Shown here: positions 27,541 through 38,348 of the stretch, in pieces
Layout of the letters: each line of letters opens with the position of its first letter
Numbering within the stretch: the first letter of the stretch is position 1
Assembly (NCBI GenBank): GCA_028622995.1
Contig: JAJQJQ010000007.1
Coordinates: 806,001-870,000 of the forward strand
Reading direction: 5' to 3'
Source of the DNA: Panagrolaimus kolymaensis
Lineage: Eukaryota; Nematoda; Chromadorea; Rhabditida; Panagrolaimidae
DNA: 64,000 nucleotides
Notes under the pieces: generated by a model
Told to the model about the DNA's origin: nothing
The model's input: only the letters and a program-made list of their open reading frames with translations
Databases searched by the model: none
Position numbers and translations under genes: made by a program

Positions 27541-28807
27541 TTGTTATCATTGGTGTTGCTCTTACTCTCTTCGTTCAAGACAAGCTGACTTCAAAACAAA
27601 CACATAGTAAACGACGTACTTTGGATGGAGAAGAACCACAACTTATTCGTACCGAAGATAGCTTGATTGGAACTGGTGATTATTTGACGGAAACAACTTC
27701 AATTTTTGGTGAAAGTCCTGGTACAGAATTTAAAGAAGCTCCCATGGTAAGCTTATCATTTTTATAATTCATTAAAAGATTCGATTAAAATTTTAGAGTT
27801 TATCAATCGATGGTCGTAATTATCTTCATAAACATGATGTTCCCAAACCACTTCATAGCCGCAAAGCTCTTGCAACAACTGATGGAGCTAAAACTCTCGC
27901 TCCAATGCATTCAACAGAACCATCCATTTATAAACCAAAAAATATTGTTTGCTAAATAACTTCATATTCCGAAAGGAATTGTGATGCTGGTCATACTTCT
28001 TACAGCGCGATCTTCTCAACTTGAACTACGTCTTTTGGTGAAATTCCTTTGTCTCCTGATAGTCCAGTTTCAAATTTTCCTTCAATCGTAAGTGAATTTA
28101 TTATTTTCAATTCAATCTTTTGTTATCTTTTCAGAGTTCCACAACCTTTGATCATGTTATCTTCGCAATCGTGTTGCACAATACACTTCGAAGCCCAACA
28201 ACTCATGCAACAACCGATTGGAGTCAAACTCACACTCCAATGCATTCAGCTCATCGTTTTGGAAATCTCAACCTTTTAATATCAAATCTTCTCAAGCTAT
28301 GTCCTCTGTTTCTTTCATCAAACATTCATCAGTTTAAACTCTTCCATGTTTTGAAAATGATCTCGCTTCTGATCCAAGTCAAATTGTATGTTCTCTTAAT
28401 TTGATTATCTTCTTAATTATTGTGTTAAATTTAGGTCACTTTCGTTTCACCATCCAATGTAATAACTTCTCTCACAATTACAAATGTTACAAGAGATCGA
28501 ATTATGTGGGCTCTTAAAACTAATGCATTTGATTGAATTATTGCAACTTGTGGTTTCTTACCTGCTGGTACTACTGTTCATGTGAGTTTGTTTTTCATCC
28601 TTTTTTTTAATACTTACATACATGTTTTAGCTTAAAATGGCTATTCGTGGAAATTCTGTTGTTCGTGCTGGTGATTCGTCTCATGATCGTTTGGCAATCG
28701 ATTATGCTTTTGTTCCAGAAAATTGTGTCAAATTTGATCCTACTCGCATCATTGGCAAACAAGCTACTGCTCGTCGCAAAAGCTTTGCCATTAATTATGT
28801 TTTTTAA
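27541..28807 (+). pseudogene. MSP-domain gene relic with duplicated 5' portion
   Basis: The right end (28435-28581, 28631-28807) encodes most of a major sperm protein fold: TITNVTRDRIMWALKTNAF, then TCGFLPAGTTVHLKMAI, then a terminal RRKSFAINYVF-stop that parallels the MSP ending RRKNLPIEYNL. It is interrupted in frame by TGA at 28534-28536, and its upstream exon by TAA at 28335-28337. A low-complexity N-terminal portion is present twice: an open copy in 27541-27953 (ends KPKNIVC-stop) and a decayed copy in about 27990-28330, sharing TTTTTGGTGAAA and ATTD-x-x-x-T-x-x-PMHS. MSP proteins drive amoeboid sperm motility; this locus probably yields no functional product. Exons are still bounded by good splice sites, so decay is recent. 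Confidence 0.7.
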
Positions 28808-29678
28808 AGTTTTAATATTATGTTATTAAAGAATTAATTAATTTTGAATATTTTGTAAAATTGTTTTGCTTTTCAAGATTTTCCTCTTTACAAGAGATTT
28901 TGTTAGATTATTTCTTGATTGCTTTGAATACTGAAAGTTTACATCAAAAAAGTTTCATATTTAAATCACTTCGATATCGATTTTCTGATGCCTTTTATTT
29001 CTTCCAAACTTCACACTAATAAAAGAATAAATATGGGATGAGAATAGTCTGAAAAATAAGATCATTAGTTGATGATAAAAGAACAAACAAAAAAGTATGA
29101 AAAGAATTCTTTGTAAAAAGAATAAAGAAAGGGATGACCGTATTTTTCTTGACAAAAATAACATTTGATCATTGTCCAAGTTATCATTTGGTATGACTGA
29201 AAAAATTCATTTCTGTTAATTAATCATCATTTCCTTCGTTCTTCCCATGAACAGATGATTCAGCTTCATAAATTTCTTCAACGTTTACAGCTTCCATTAT
29301 TTCTTTGATAACATAGTTGTAGCAGCAAAAATAATTCCAAAACCAAGGTTCTGACTATCCAAAATTTATAAAAAAGTCCATTGAATTTTGCCTTATTGTT
29401 TTAAGGGCTAACAAATTCAAATGGCTTTGCAAAAGCTTATACAAAAGCATGAAACTAAGATAAAAAAAATGCCAAATGTGAAAACTTTTAGAAGTTATAC
29501 TGAAACTTTGATATTTCGGATAATAAGTGGCATTATTTGATAAATCGTTGTGATATCAAACTAAACGGATGATGGTAATTGACAAGATCATAAGAGATGA
29601 GCGAGCCAAGATTATGTACTAAAAATTGAATAAATAACACTTTCAACAAAACAAAAAACCATACCGTAAGAAATTATC
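28808..29678. other. Spacer between two pseudogenes
   Basis: AT-rich, with no gene, RNA or repeat recognised. It lies between the convergent MSP-like and RPN2-like relics. Confidence 0.4.
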
Positions 29679-31052
29679 TCAAGTCGTACCAATGCGCATC
29701 AAACCATTAGCAATTACTGTACAATAATTAGTACAAGCCATACGAACAGAGTCCTTAATTTGTTTAAGAATAAGCATATCAGTATGGTTATTCTTGATTA
29801 AAAATTGCATAAGATGTTTAATAGTTTCTTCTCCATGTAAAATACTTCGGAGTTTATTACGGACTTCAGCACTCATTTTACCAGTATTTGCGGTTTCAGC
29901 ATCTTCCGTACTTGTAGAGCTCGATTCAGAACTTTCAGGCTCATTATTGGATTTTGAGCTGGTAGCAGCTGTTGTTGAAGTCGTAGTATCAGCAGTGGTT
30001 GTTGTTGATGAACATGATGTAGCAGTTGCAGATTCAGAAGTAACAGCGCCAGTTTTCTCTGTTTCAGGTGTAAGAGCTTTTTCAATTTGTTGAATAAATT
30101 GTTGGGTAGCATTTTCATACAAATCACACGAAATTTTGATAAGCTAAAAGTTCACGATCTTGATTTTTCACAAGTTTGTTCAAAATTTCTGCAACATCAC
30201 CAGGTTTTTCGAGTTTAATCAAGCATTGACACATTGAAACGAAATCGAGTTCATGACGTTCAGAGAAAAGTCGAAGTAAAACATCGAGTACTTTGCTATG
30301 AAAGGCGCCATCCATTTGAGATCCAAGAACCTTGATGACAGTCTCAGGAAATAAAGTTGTTGGGTCTTCAGAAGCATTGACAGCACGTTCAATTTGATCG
30401 AGACGACGAGTATCAAGAGAAAGTCCACCAACTTGACGATATTCTTTGCTTTCCATATTGAGATAGAAAATACGATTAAGAAGATCTTCAAGACGAGCAT
30501 CAATCTTAGCGTTATCACGCTTTACAGCTTTGTACGTGTCAACTGCTCGTTCAATAATCTTGTTGACATACTAAAATACGAAAAATATGAATATAAAAAT
30601 TGATATAAAAATGGTAAAGCGACATACAAGTTCATCTTGTTGACAATATTAACGATGAGCAGGACGAGGATTGAGAGAAAAAAGTTCTTCAGCTCAGAAG
30701 ACAAGATGTAAAGCGCCAGCATAATCAACAAGACAATAAGCAACTTTTGATGAAAGCAAAGCAGGACGACGGCGTTCAGCGAAACCAGAGTCTTCAGAAA
30801 GCTTTTCAATGGTTGAAAGATAATCAGCAACTTCAAACCATGTTGATGTTAAAACACCCTAATCATCGAAAGTCTTAATGATTAGTTCTTTTTCACGCAT
30901 TGAAGCAGATTTATCACCAAGAGAAAGCATGAAAAGAACTAAAAAACATGAAAATTAAATGATGATTGTCATAGCAAAATTTCTTTAAACATACCCGGAT
31001 TTTGAGATCCACCTGGTTGATTTTTCCATTGAGATAGCAAAAAAGAAGTCAT
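29679..31052 (-). pseudogene. Pseudogene of the N-terminal part of 26S proteasome subunit RPN2/PSMD1
   Basis: Reads on minus from about 31052. Matches RPN2 in order: LSLGDKSASMREK, then DYLSTIEKLSEDSGF and LLSSKVAYCLVDYAGALH, then SLDTRRLDQIERAV, LDFVSMCQCLIKLEKPGDV, DLYENATQQFIQQIE, HLMQFLIKNNHTDMLILK, and TVIANGLMRIGTT. It corresponds to roughly the first 380 of about 950 residues; the PC-repeat toroid is absent. Lesions: TAG at 30859-30861, TGA at 30694-30696, TAA at 30649-30651, a one-base frameshift near 30131-30137, and TGA at 29679-29681, after which homology fades. Introns are retained (for example the acceptor before YVNKIIERAV), so this is a duplicated genomic fragment, not a retrocopy. 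A functional RPN2 gene must exist elsewhere. Confidence 0.85.
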
Positions 31053-31919
31053 AGTAATTGCGCTAAAAATTTAACAAAAAAATTAATAATCTGTTGAATA
31101 AATAATGCAAGAATGAATTTAGCGAAACAAAAACACGAATGACGAAAAATGATTGAAAGAAAAATTAGTTTTCATCATTTTTTGTTTCGAGGATTTTTCT
31201 TTCTTTACAGGAGTAAAAATAATGATTGCAAATTTTTTTTTAGCTTTGCAACGTTTTTGATTTGAAACTGTTTTTTCACCATATTTTTGTTTATTAATAA
31301 AACACTTTAATTTCCTTTTTTGGGTATCTACGATATTTCCTTTATTCGTATGAATCTCTTCTAATTTATAAGTTTATAGTCTCTCCCCTGTTGTTGTTTT
31401 TATAAGCTCATTTTTGCCAAATAAAGTAAAAATGTTGTTTAATATTTTGATACTTTTTTTTCTAGATTCTTGGAATGTATCTTTATATGGGACTAATGAA
31501 AATGCTTCTTGTGCCACCACATGAGCAAAAAATATTGTAAAGATAAAAGCTCTTCAAAAAGCAAGATACTTTTCATTTGAAATGGACAATATTTGTTCCA
31601 TTTTATACAATATTACACCTTGATCATCAAAATGTTAAAAAGTGGTGCAGTGATGGCAGCCAACCATAAAGATTTTGATCCAAAAAAGTTTTATCGAGAA
31701 AAAAATATAGTAATCATAGCAACGGTAAACAGCGATTGCTGATTAAAATTATTTTTTTTGCACATTTATTTCTTTAAATCGTAACCGTAATAAAATGAAA
31801 GATGATTTTGACGGAACAATAGATTTTCGAACCCCAACTTTTTATTCAAAAGCAAATAAAAATTGTTGAAAATAATTGCATAAAGCTTAAAAATGGCCAA
31901 AAACAAGCAACATATAAAT
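31053..31919. other. Intergenic, no gene seen
   Basis: AT-rich spacer upstream of the RPN2 relic and downstream of the neuropeptide-like gene. Confidence 0.4.
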
Positions 31920-32226
31920 TTATAGAAAAGGAAAAAGTTGTTGTTGTTGTGAATCTTGCAAACGTCGCATTCGAACAAGATTTGGTAATCGAGAGCCTGA
32001 AAATTAAGTCATTATGATTTTGTTCAAATCGCTTTCAATCTTTTTTACCTAATCGTCTTTTTTCAACATCATGGAATGGTCTTTTATTCAATCGAACAAG
32101 ATGAGGTAAGCGAAGACCCATGCCACGTTTTTGTTCAATCATTTCTTGAAAATCTGCATCCAACGAAGCTTTAATAAAGCCTGGTAATAAAATCATTAAA
32201 GTAATAAATAAAATGTAAAGTTGCAT
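31920..32226 (-). CDS. Putative neuropeptide precursor (R-L-P-x-L-V-R repeat)
   Basis: An 84-residue precursor from exons 32226-32049 and 31996-31920. It has a clear signal peptide (MQLYILFITLMILLPGFIKA), then dibasic sites that would cut out two related peptides: after KR, GMGLRLPHLVRLN before KR; after KRR, LGSRLPNLVRM before RR. The two share RLP-x-LVR. A non-repeated spacer (PFHDVE) separates them and a Gln-rich tail follows. Neither peptide ends in Gly before the cleavage site, so C-terminal amidation is not expected. This is the layout of nematode NLP precursors, but I cannot assign a known NLP family. Peptides would act after regulated secretion on GPCRs. Confidence 0.65.
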
Positions 32227-35200
32227 GCTTTTTTAGTGGTGGGGCCTAAAGTGGATAAAAATTATTTTAAAGTAAAGCTTTTTATACGACGAAGAAAATA
32301 ATTTTAAAAAGTGACGGATGAAATGAATTCAAAAGGCGGATTAAAAAAAGGTGGCGATAAATACAAAAAAGACAAAGAAAGAGAGACTAATTTTAGTATT
32401 TCAAAGGATGTTGAACGACCGAAATGAGCAAAAAAAACTAAAAGACTAAACAAACAAACAAAGAACGAAAGTAAGTACGGTAAATTTTTGCAAAGTTAAT
32501 CCTTTTATTATATTTTTTTTCTTTGGCCTTGGATATATTTATCATTTTTACGACAGGAAATATGTCACTTAGAGTCCTTTAAGATTACTAAATACTATAG
32601 GAACTATTTTGAGCGAGGATTGGATTTTATCAGGAACAAAATATGGAAATAGTAAAAAAGCAACTTCGTAATGACTTTATGGCTCTAAAAGTTGCATATG
32701 TTTTTGGTGCTGAAGAAGTTAAAAATGTACTGAACATGTTCGCTTTTGAAAAAGCCAGCCAGCCACCTTTAAATTAAGCTATAAAATTTAAAGTAACTGT
32801 TCGCATGCATTTCCAATTGGTATCAATAACAACATTGTCACAAAAGTCTTGTGCGAGAAAATTGATGGCATACAGCTGCCATTATTACCTTCTGGAGGTT
32901 TTAGCGATATAAAAAAAGAGTTGCATTTTTGGAACGAATACTATGATCGCATTTTTTGTTATAAACAAAAGAAGAAAATCTTTGGAGCCTCTCGTAAAAA
33001 TTTGTTTCTCATTACATAGAACATGGAAAAACTTCCTTCCGCTTCTTGATTTTCTTGAAATAAGGCAACTATATTCTGACAAACAAAAAACAAGATAAAA
33101 AAATCCATGCATACATATCCATGATTTTAATCCCACCATATGAAAAATGACAAATATGTGTTTCTCGTTTCTCTACCTTTTTTAATATGAATTCAAAAAA
33201 AAGATAACTGACTAACAAGTTCATAGAAAAAGAAAGCATTTTTTGTTAAACAAAAAAATCTTTAACAAGAATAAAGGTGTTATCAAACAACAACAATGCA
33301 TTGAGAGATGAATGCATTTCAAAAAAGCTTCTTTTCAAATATGTTGTTCGCCTCCCTCTTTTTAGAAAGCTATGAAGATATTCAATTCATCGCAAAAAAA
33401 AAAGAAGATATCCCATTGAAAATGTTTGGAGACTACGGAAATACCCTACCTTTTTTTATAACAACAAAAAAATAACGTCATATCAATTTTAGGTTTCAAA
33501 AAAAGACACGGGTAAAGCAGACTTTAAAAAAAACAAAAAAAACTTGGAAGTTTTTTTACTTTATCTTTTTTTACATCAGCAACGTTTTTTTTTGAGTTTT
33601 GACTTCTTCTTTCTGGCAATTATGAAAAAAAGAAGATAAAAGGTTGGAGAACGAGTGACCCGAAAATGAAAGTAAAAAAGCAATGAAGCAAGAAAAAAAA
33701 TATAATTAAATTCAAAAAAGATGGGCCAAAGAAGGTCAATTTGGTTGATTAATGTTTTAGTTAGTTTCTTTTTAAGTGGAATTATTAAATACTTAGAACT
33801 TTATTAAAGTTAACCAAAAGAAAATGGATAATTAAATATAAACACAAAGTTCAGTGAGTGTGGTCTTTTCTGAGTAAATTGAGATATGCGTGTGTTCGAA
33901 ACTTCTGTTTGTGGATAGGTGCTAATGAAAAAATAGAAAATAAGGAATTATGAAGCATACAAGTTACAGATATAATTGATGAAAAACAGGAAACGATTAA
34001 ATGAAAATTTGCTCCAAAAATTTTGTGCTCTATCAACATCGTCGATGGCACACTTTAGTAAACTACGTTCTTTGTATTTATTAACAAAATTCTTTGGAAA
34101 AATAACCTCAAGTTTTTAAATGCTTTCATTCATTAAAACTTACACCTTTCCGGCTTTGGTTGGCCAAGCTTTGCTTAATTATTTTTTACTCATTTTTGAA
34201 CTTTTAAAGTTTAAAAGCAAAAGTATTTTAAAGCCATTGTTGTTTTGGTTCACACATCAAATTTAAAAATAACAACAAAAATATGGAAAACAGGAAAGCA
34301 TTGTTAAAGGCGCTGCTGCAATTATAATACTGAATTAAGAAAAAATAATAACTATTTTGTATTTGTTACAGTTCAAAGATTTGGCTTCATTTTTAAATGG
34401 ATAATAAAAAACAAACATTCAAGAAAAAAAGGTGAAAGGTTTTAGAATAACTATGCGGCAAAAAAGTGGATTGAAAATGATGTCGAGCATTCAAAGATGA
34501 AAACTTTTTGAATTTAATAATTTTGCAAAGAACTTTTTAAAATAAATTAAAATTCAAGAGCGAAATTTTAAAGCAAATGCATACAACCAAAATGCAAATT
34601 GACTCCATTTTTAAAAAAAGGATATCCTAAAAGCTGAAGTTATTGTTCGAAAGAAAATTATGTACTTATTTTTGTTTTGCTTTTTTTACTGGAAAAGTCA
34701 AGTCTCAAAGTAGCCAATGGCTCAAAAATTTAAAGTTCATCTTTGCAAAGTTTATTACTTACTCCATTTTAGTTACATCAATGCCACTTTAAAGATCATT
34801 TTTTTAAGCCTTTATAATAAAATCTTTGACCTTTTTATATTTTGGAAGAAATATTTATGTTTGAAAAGTTCATTGAATAATGACATCCTCCATTTATGTA
34901 CATGTATGCTAATATAAAATGCTATTTAAAGAAAGCTAGCGTAAAAGAAAACGCGCAGCGTAAATGGGATAAATGTCAACGATGACCTTTTTATTTGACA
35001 TAAAATTCTTTTTTTGAAAAATAAATAAATTTATGTAGCAAATCTTCCATAAATTTTTTGCAACAAGTGCTTTTAAAATGTAATGTATATGTATTATGGC
35101 GTAATACCTTTCTTGGAAAAAAATAAACTCAAAAATTTTTGAAATAAAAAAGTTTAAGAAAAAAATCTGTCAAAAATGCAATCAAAAGTTTAATAAAAAA

Positions 35201-37251
35201 AGTTAAAATTTACTTCGCTGTTTTTTTTGTTGTTGGTTGTTTGCCTTTTCTTTGACGGCCTTACTTTTAGATAAGAAAAAGAAAAATCAATGTGTTGTTG
35301 TTGATCATTGTTACTACGACTAAATGAATAAATCTAAGATGGTAATAAAAAAATTGATAACAAAAGAAGAAAAAGAAAAAATTGAAAACCTATTGGCATT
35401 CAAACAGCTTTCACAAGAGCAAAATAAAAAAAGAAATCAAGCGTTGTTGCTGCTGCAGGACGCTCCTATTTTTTACATTATAAAAAAACAATTATTTCTT
35501 TTTTGACATGCTCATCTTTTTCCCAATAAATATCCGTGTGATATTTGACGCCAAAAAAATGAGAAATGTTTCAAGAAAAGCACATGTTTTTAAAACATAA
35601 GGTTGAGAAAATTTATTCCATGTAAAAAAATTTGATATCAAGTTATCTAATTAAACTTTTTAAACTTTGTTTTTTCCATGAGTTATTCTTTTATTGGTAA
35701 AAATAAATTTAAGTAAATATGTTCTAAAGCCAAAATATTTACGTCCAAAAATGAAAAAAGTTTCTAAAAAAATCAGAAAAGATTAGAAAATAAATGATAA
35801 CAGAATAATCCATTTTGTTACTGTAATAAATTAATGAATCACTCGACCCGTAAATATGATATGGTTTTTGTGGTTATAGTTTGATTCAAAAATGACTCAT
35901 TTTCCACCCACCTTTTTTTACTGCTAAAACTTGAATCATAGCAAGAATTGATCCTTCTTTGATACAATGCTTTCTTTGTTTCCTTGAGAATAAAAGCTGA
36001 TAAGAAGGAACCTTTTATGCTTTTATTTTTGCGGCCTTTTTTGATTATTTTTTTATTCAAAAGAAAAGTCACATAAACTGATTTTTTTAAAAACAAACAA
36101 ACAAATTTATAAAAAAGTTTGAATTGCGTTTCCAAAAATTAAAAAATAAGAATGCTATTTTTATGTATTGTGAATGCGGGAATTTTATTTTGGCATGGTT
36201 TAATAATGTTGCATTCGACTTTACGTGATAACTCTGAAGGATATTCTTTAGTTTCTCGCCAGACCCTATTATTTCTTCTGACTCATATTCACGTTTTTAA
36301 TAAGTCTAATTCTTTTAAAGATTTGGAACTCATGAAAGGATGTTTTTTATTTATTAGGCCAAATTTTGTGCGATTTTTTAGAATATTACCAAAAAAATTT
36401 CAGCCAACTTTTATTCGTCCCTTCTGCAGAAAAAAATACGTTGAAGCTTGAAAAAGAAAAAACAGCACAAAAAAGTGGTGAAAAAAAATTGCGATTTTTC
36501 TTTGATTGGTCCTTTAACTAACACAACAGTACTCCTTAAACCGCTTATTTTTCGGCAAATTTATCTCACAAAAAATAAACCCTCTTTACACCCATATAAA
36601 TGATTTTTACCAAGCAATCAAAATCAAAATACATTTCTTCATTTTTTTTCTTCTTCGAAAGAAGTAAGCAACAAGAATCCTTTTCAAAAAGTCGTAAAAA
36701 AGTAGTGAACCATCATCCGTTTTGTAGGCTTTTGTTGCTTCCTCATATGACAATTATTTTATCATATATTTTTTTCTTTTCATACCATCTTCATATTTCT
36801 GTGTTTTAAAACAAAGAGCCGTAAAAAATAGCACAGATTGCTATTTGCTATTGTGCTTAATGAGCAGCGATAAATTATACCACCCATTAACATAAAAACA
36901 TAAAAACTGACAACCGAAAAAACAAAAAACACCTTGTCTTTGTTTTTTTGCAGACGGTTTTTTTTACCATGTAATCTTCTCCTTTTTTTCTCCAGCAAAA
37001 CAAAAAAAAGTTGGAGGAGGAGTGGTCGATCACTTGCTTCTCAAGTGAACTGAAAAAAAATTTCTGATATAAAATGAGGATTCATTTCTTGATAAACGTG
37101 TAGTAGTATTTCCAGTGTTGTCACCAAAATGGCGGGAAGGTGCTAGTGTATTAACCCTTTTTTTATCATGCGTGTTACTTTTTCTTTGATGTCAATTGAA
37201 TGGTTCTTTTTTGATATGGCTTATTAAACTTTTTTGTTTGCAGGTAAAAAA
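32227..37251. other. Gene-poor region (about 5 kb)
   Basis: A/T-run rich with no supported gene. Open frames at plus 34717-34917 and 36152-36451 and minus 35839-36135 lack family features and biased codon use. A small hairpin TCACTTG-cttct-CAAGTGA lies at about 37030-37048. TTTGTTTGCAG ending at 37243 is an acceptor-like site 9 bp before the bZIP gene. Confidence 0.4.
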
Positions 37252-37975
37252 ATGGAAAACAATAACGCTTCATATTATTGGGATTCAACATATTCGCTGC
37301 CCGAATATTTATATCCCCAACCACCAACAATGTGGCAAACAAATATGCCTTCACCTGCTTATTCCTCTCATTCTTCTTCATCAACTTCCTCGTCCTCATC
37401 TTCGTCGTCTTATGCTTCGTCTTCGCCCACGGTTTCTCAAACTCATTTTAATTTTGATTATCAAAATCAAGGTTATTATGATGCAAATGGTTGTTACTAT
37501 TATCAAACTAATAATAACATCTCCTCCAATACCAATATGACATACCCATACATTCAAGCTGGAGATATAACTCAAAAAGAAGATTTGAATCGCTATCTTC
37601 CATCATCATCACCAGAAGAATTTTTAACTTCGGATATAACTCAAATAAATCCATCGATAAACCAATTGGAAACAGAACCAGAAAAAGCCGGCAAAAAAGG
37701 TTAGTCTCGAATCTTTAAAACTTCGAAAATAAAAATTTCAAATTTCAGGAAGTGGCCGGCCTCGACAATATTCCAAATTTGAACGATGGCAACGCAAATT
37801 AATTTCAGCTAAAAATAGTCGTGAAAAAAAGAAGCGTTTAACTAAAGAACTTTTTGAACGAGTTGAATCTAAACAACTTTTATTATTTAAACTTAATTCC
37901 ATTGAATATAGCCTTCAAAATGCTTTTAATACTTTGTTGCTTTTAACTGCAAATAGAAATTTTGAAGAAAAATAA
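37252..37975 (+). CDS. bZIP-like transcription factor
   Basis: A 224-residue protein from exons 37252-37699 and 37749-37975. The N-terminal two thirds are low-complexity: Tyr/Pro-rich, a Ser tract (residues about 43-66), and Asn/Tyr-rich, typical of activation regions. Exon 2 encodes SGRPRQYSKFERWQRK, then a basic region LISAKNSREKKKRL and a leucine/hydrophobic heptad (LFERVESKQLLLFKLNSIEY) of about three turns. N-S-R-E-K-K-K-R approximates the bZIP basic signature N-x7-R/K, but the leucine zipper is short and irregular, so DNA binding may need a partner. I chose the ATG at 37252 because of the acceptor just upstream. Expected role: nuclear gene regulation; targets unknown. Confidence 0.65.
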
Positions 37976-38348
37976 ATTCTTTTAAAAAAATCTTTTTTTG
38001 TTACAGTTTTTGGTGATGAAAGATAAAAAAAACTCTTTGGAATCAAATGCTGATGAAAATTTTGTTTTTTAGAAGTCCAACAAATATCAGTTAAACAAAG
38101 TTGCTTATTTTTTAAGTTTCTATTGATTCTAAAAAATTCTAAAAAAAGGAGTGGAGTGTAAACCAGATTCTGATAAAGTTAATGCAACTCATTTTGTTGT
38201 CATTAAAGGAAGTTCAAAAACATAACTGTGCCAGCTCTTGGTATGTATGCTTTTGTATGAATGGACTAAAGTCCTTATTTGGAGCAAAAGATCTGAATTT
38301 TATTTATATAGCTAGTACATACATATTAAAGTATCCACTAAAATGGTG
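37976..38348. other. Convergent 3' spacer
   Basis: The 3' flanks of the bZIP gene and the HAT/F-box-like gene meet here; nothing else seen. Confidence 0.4.

Noticed and set aside
37196..37540. 114-residue plus-strand frame overlapping the bZIP gene
   Set aside because: It is an out-of-frame reading of the Ser/Tyr-rich first exon.
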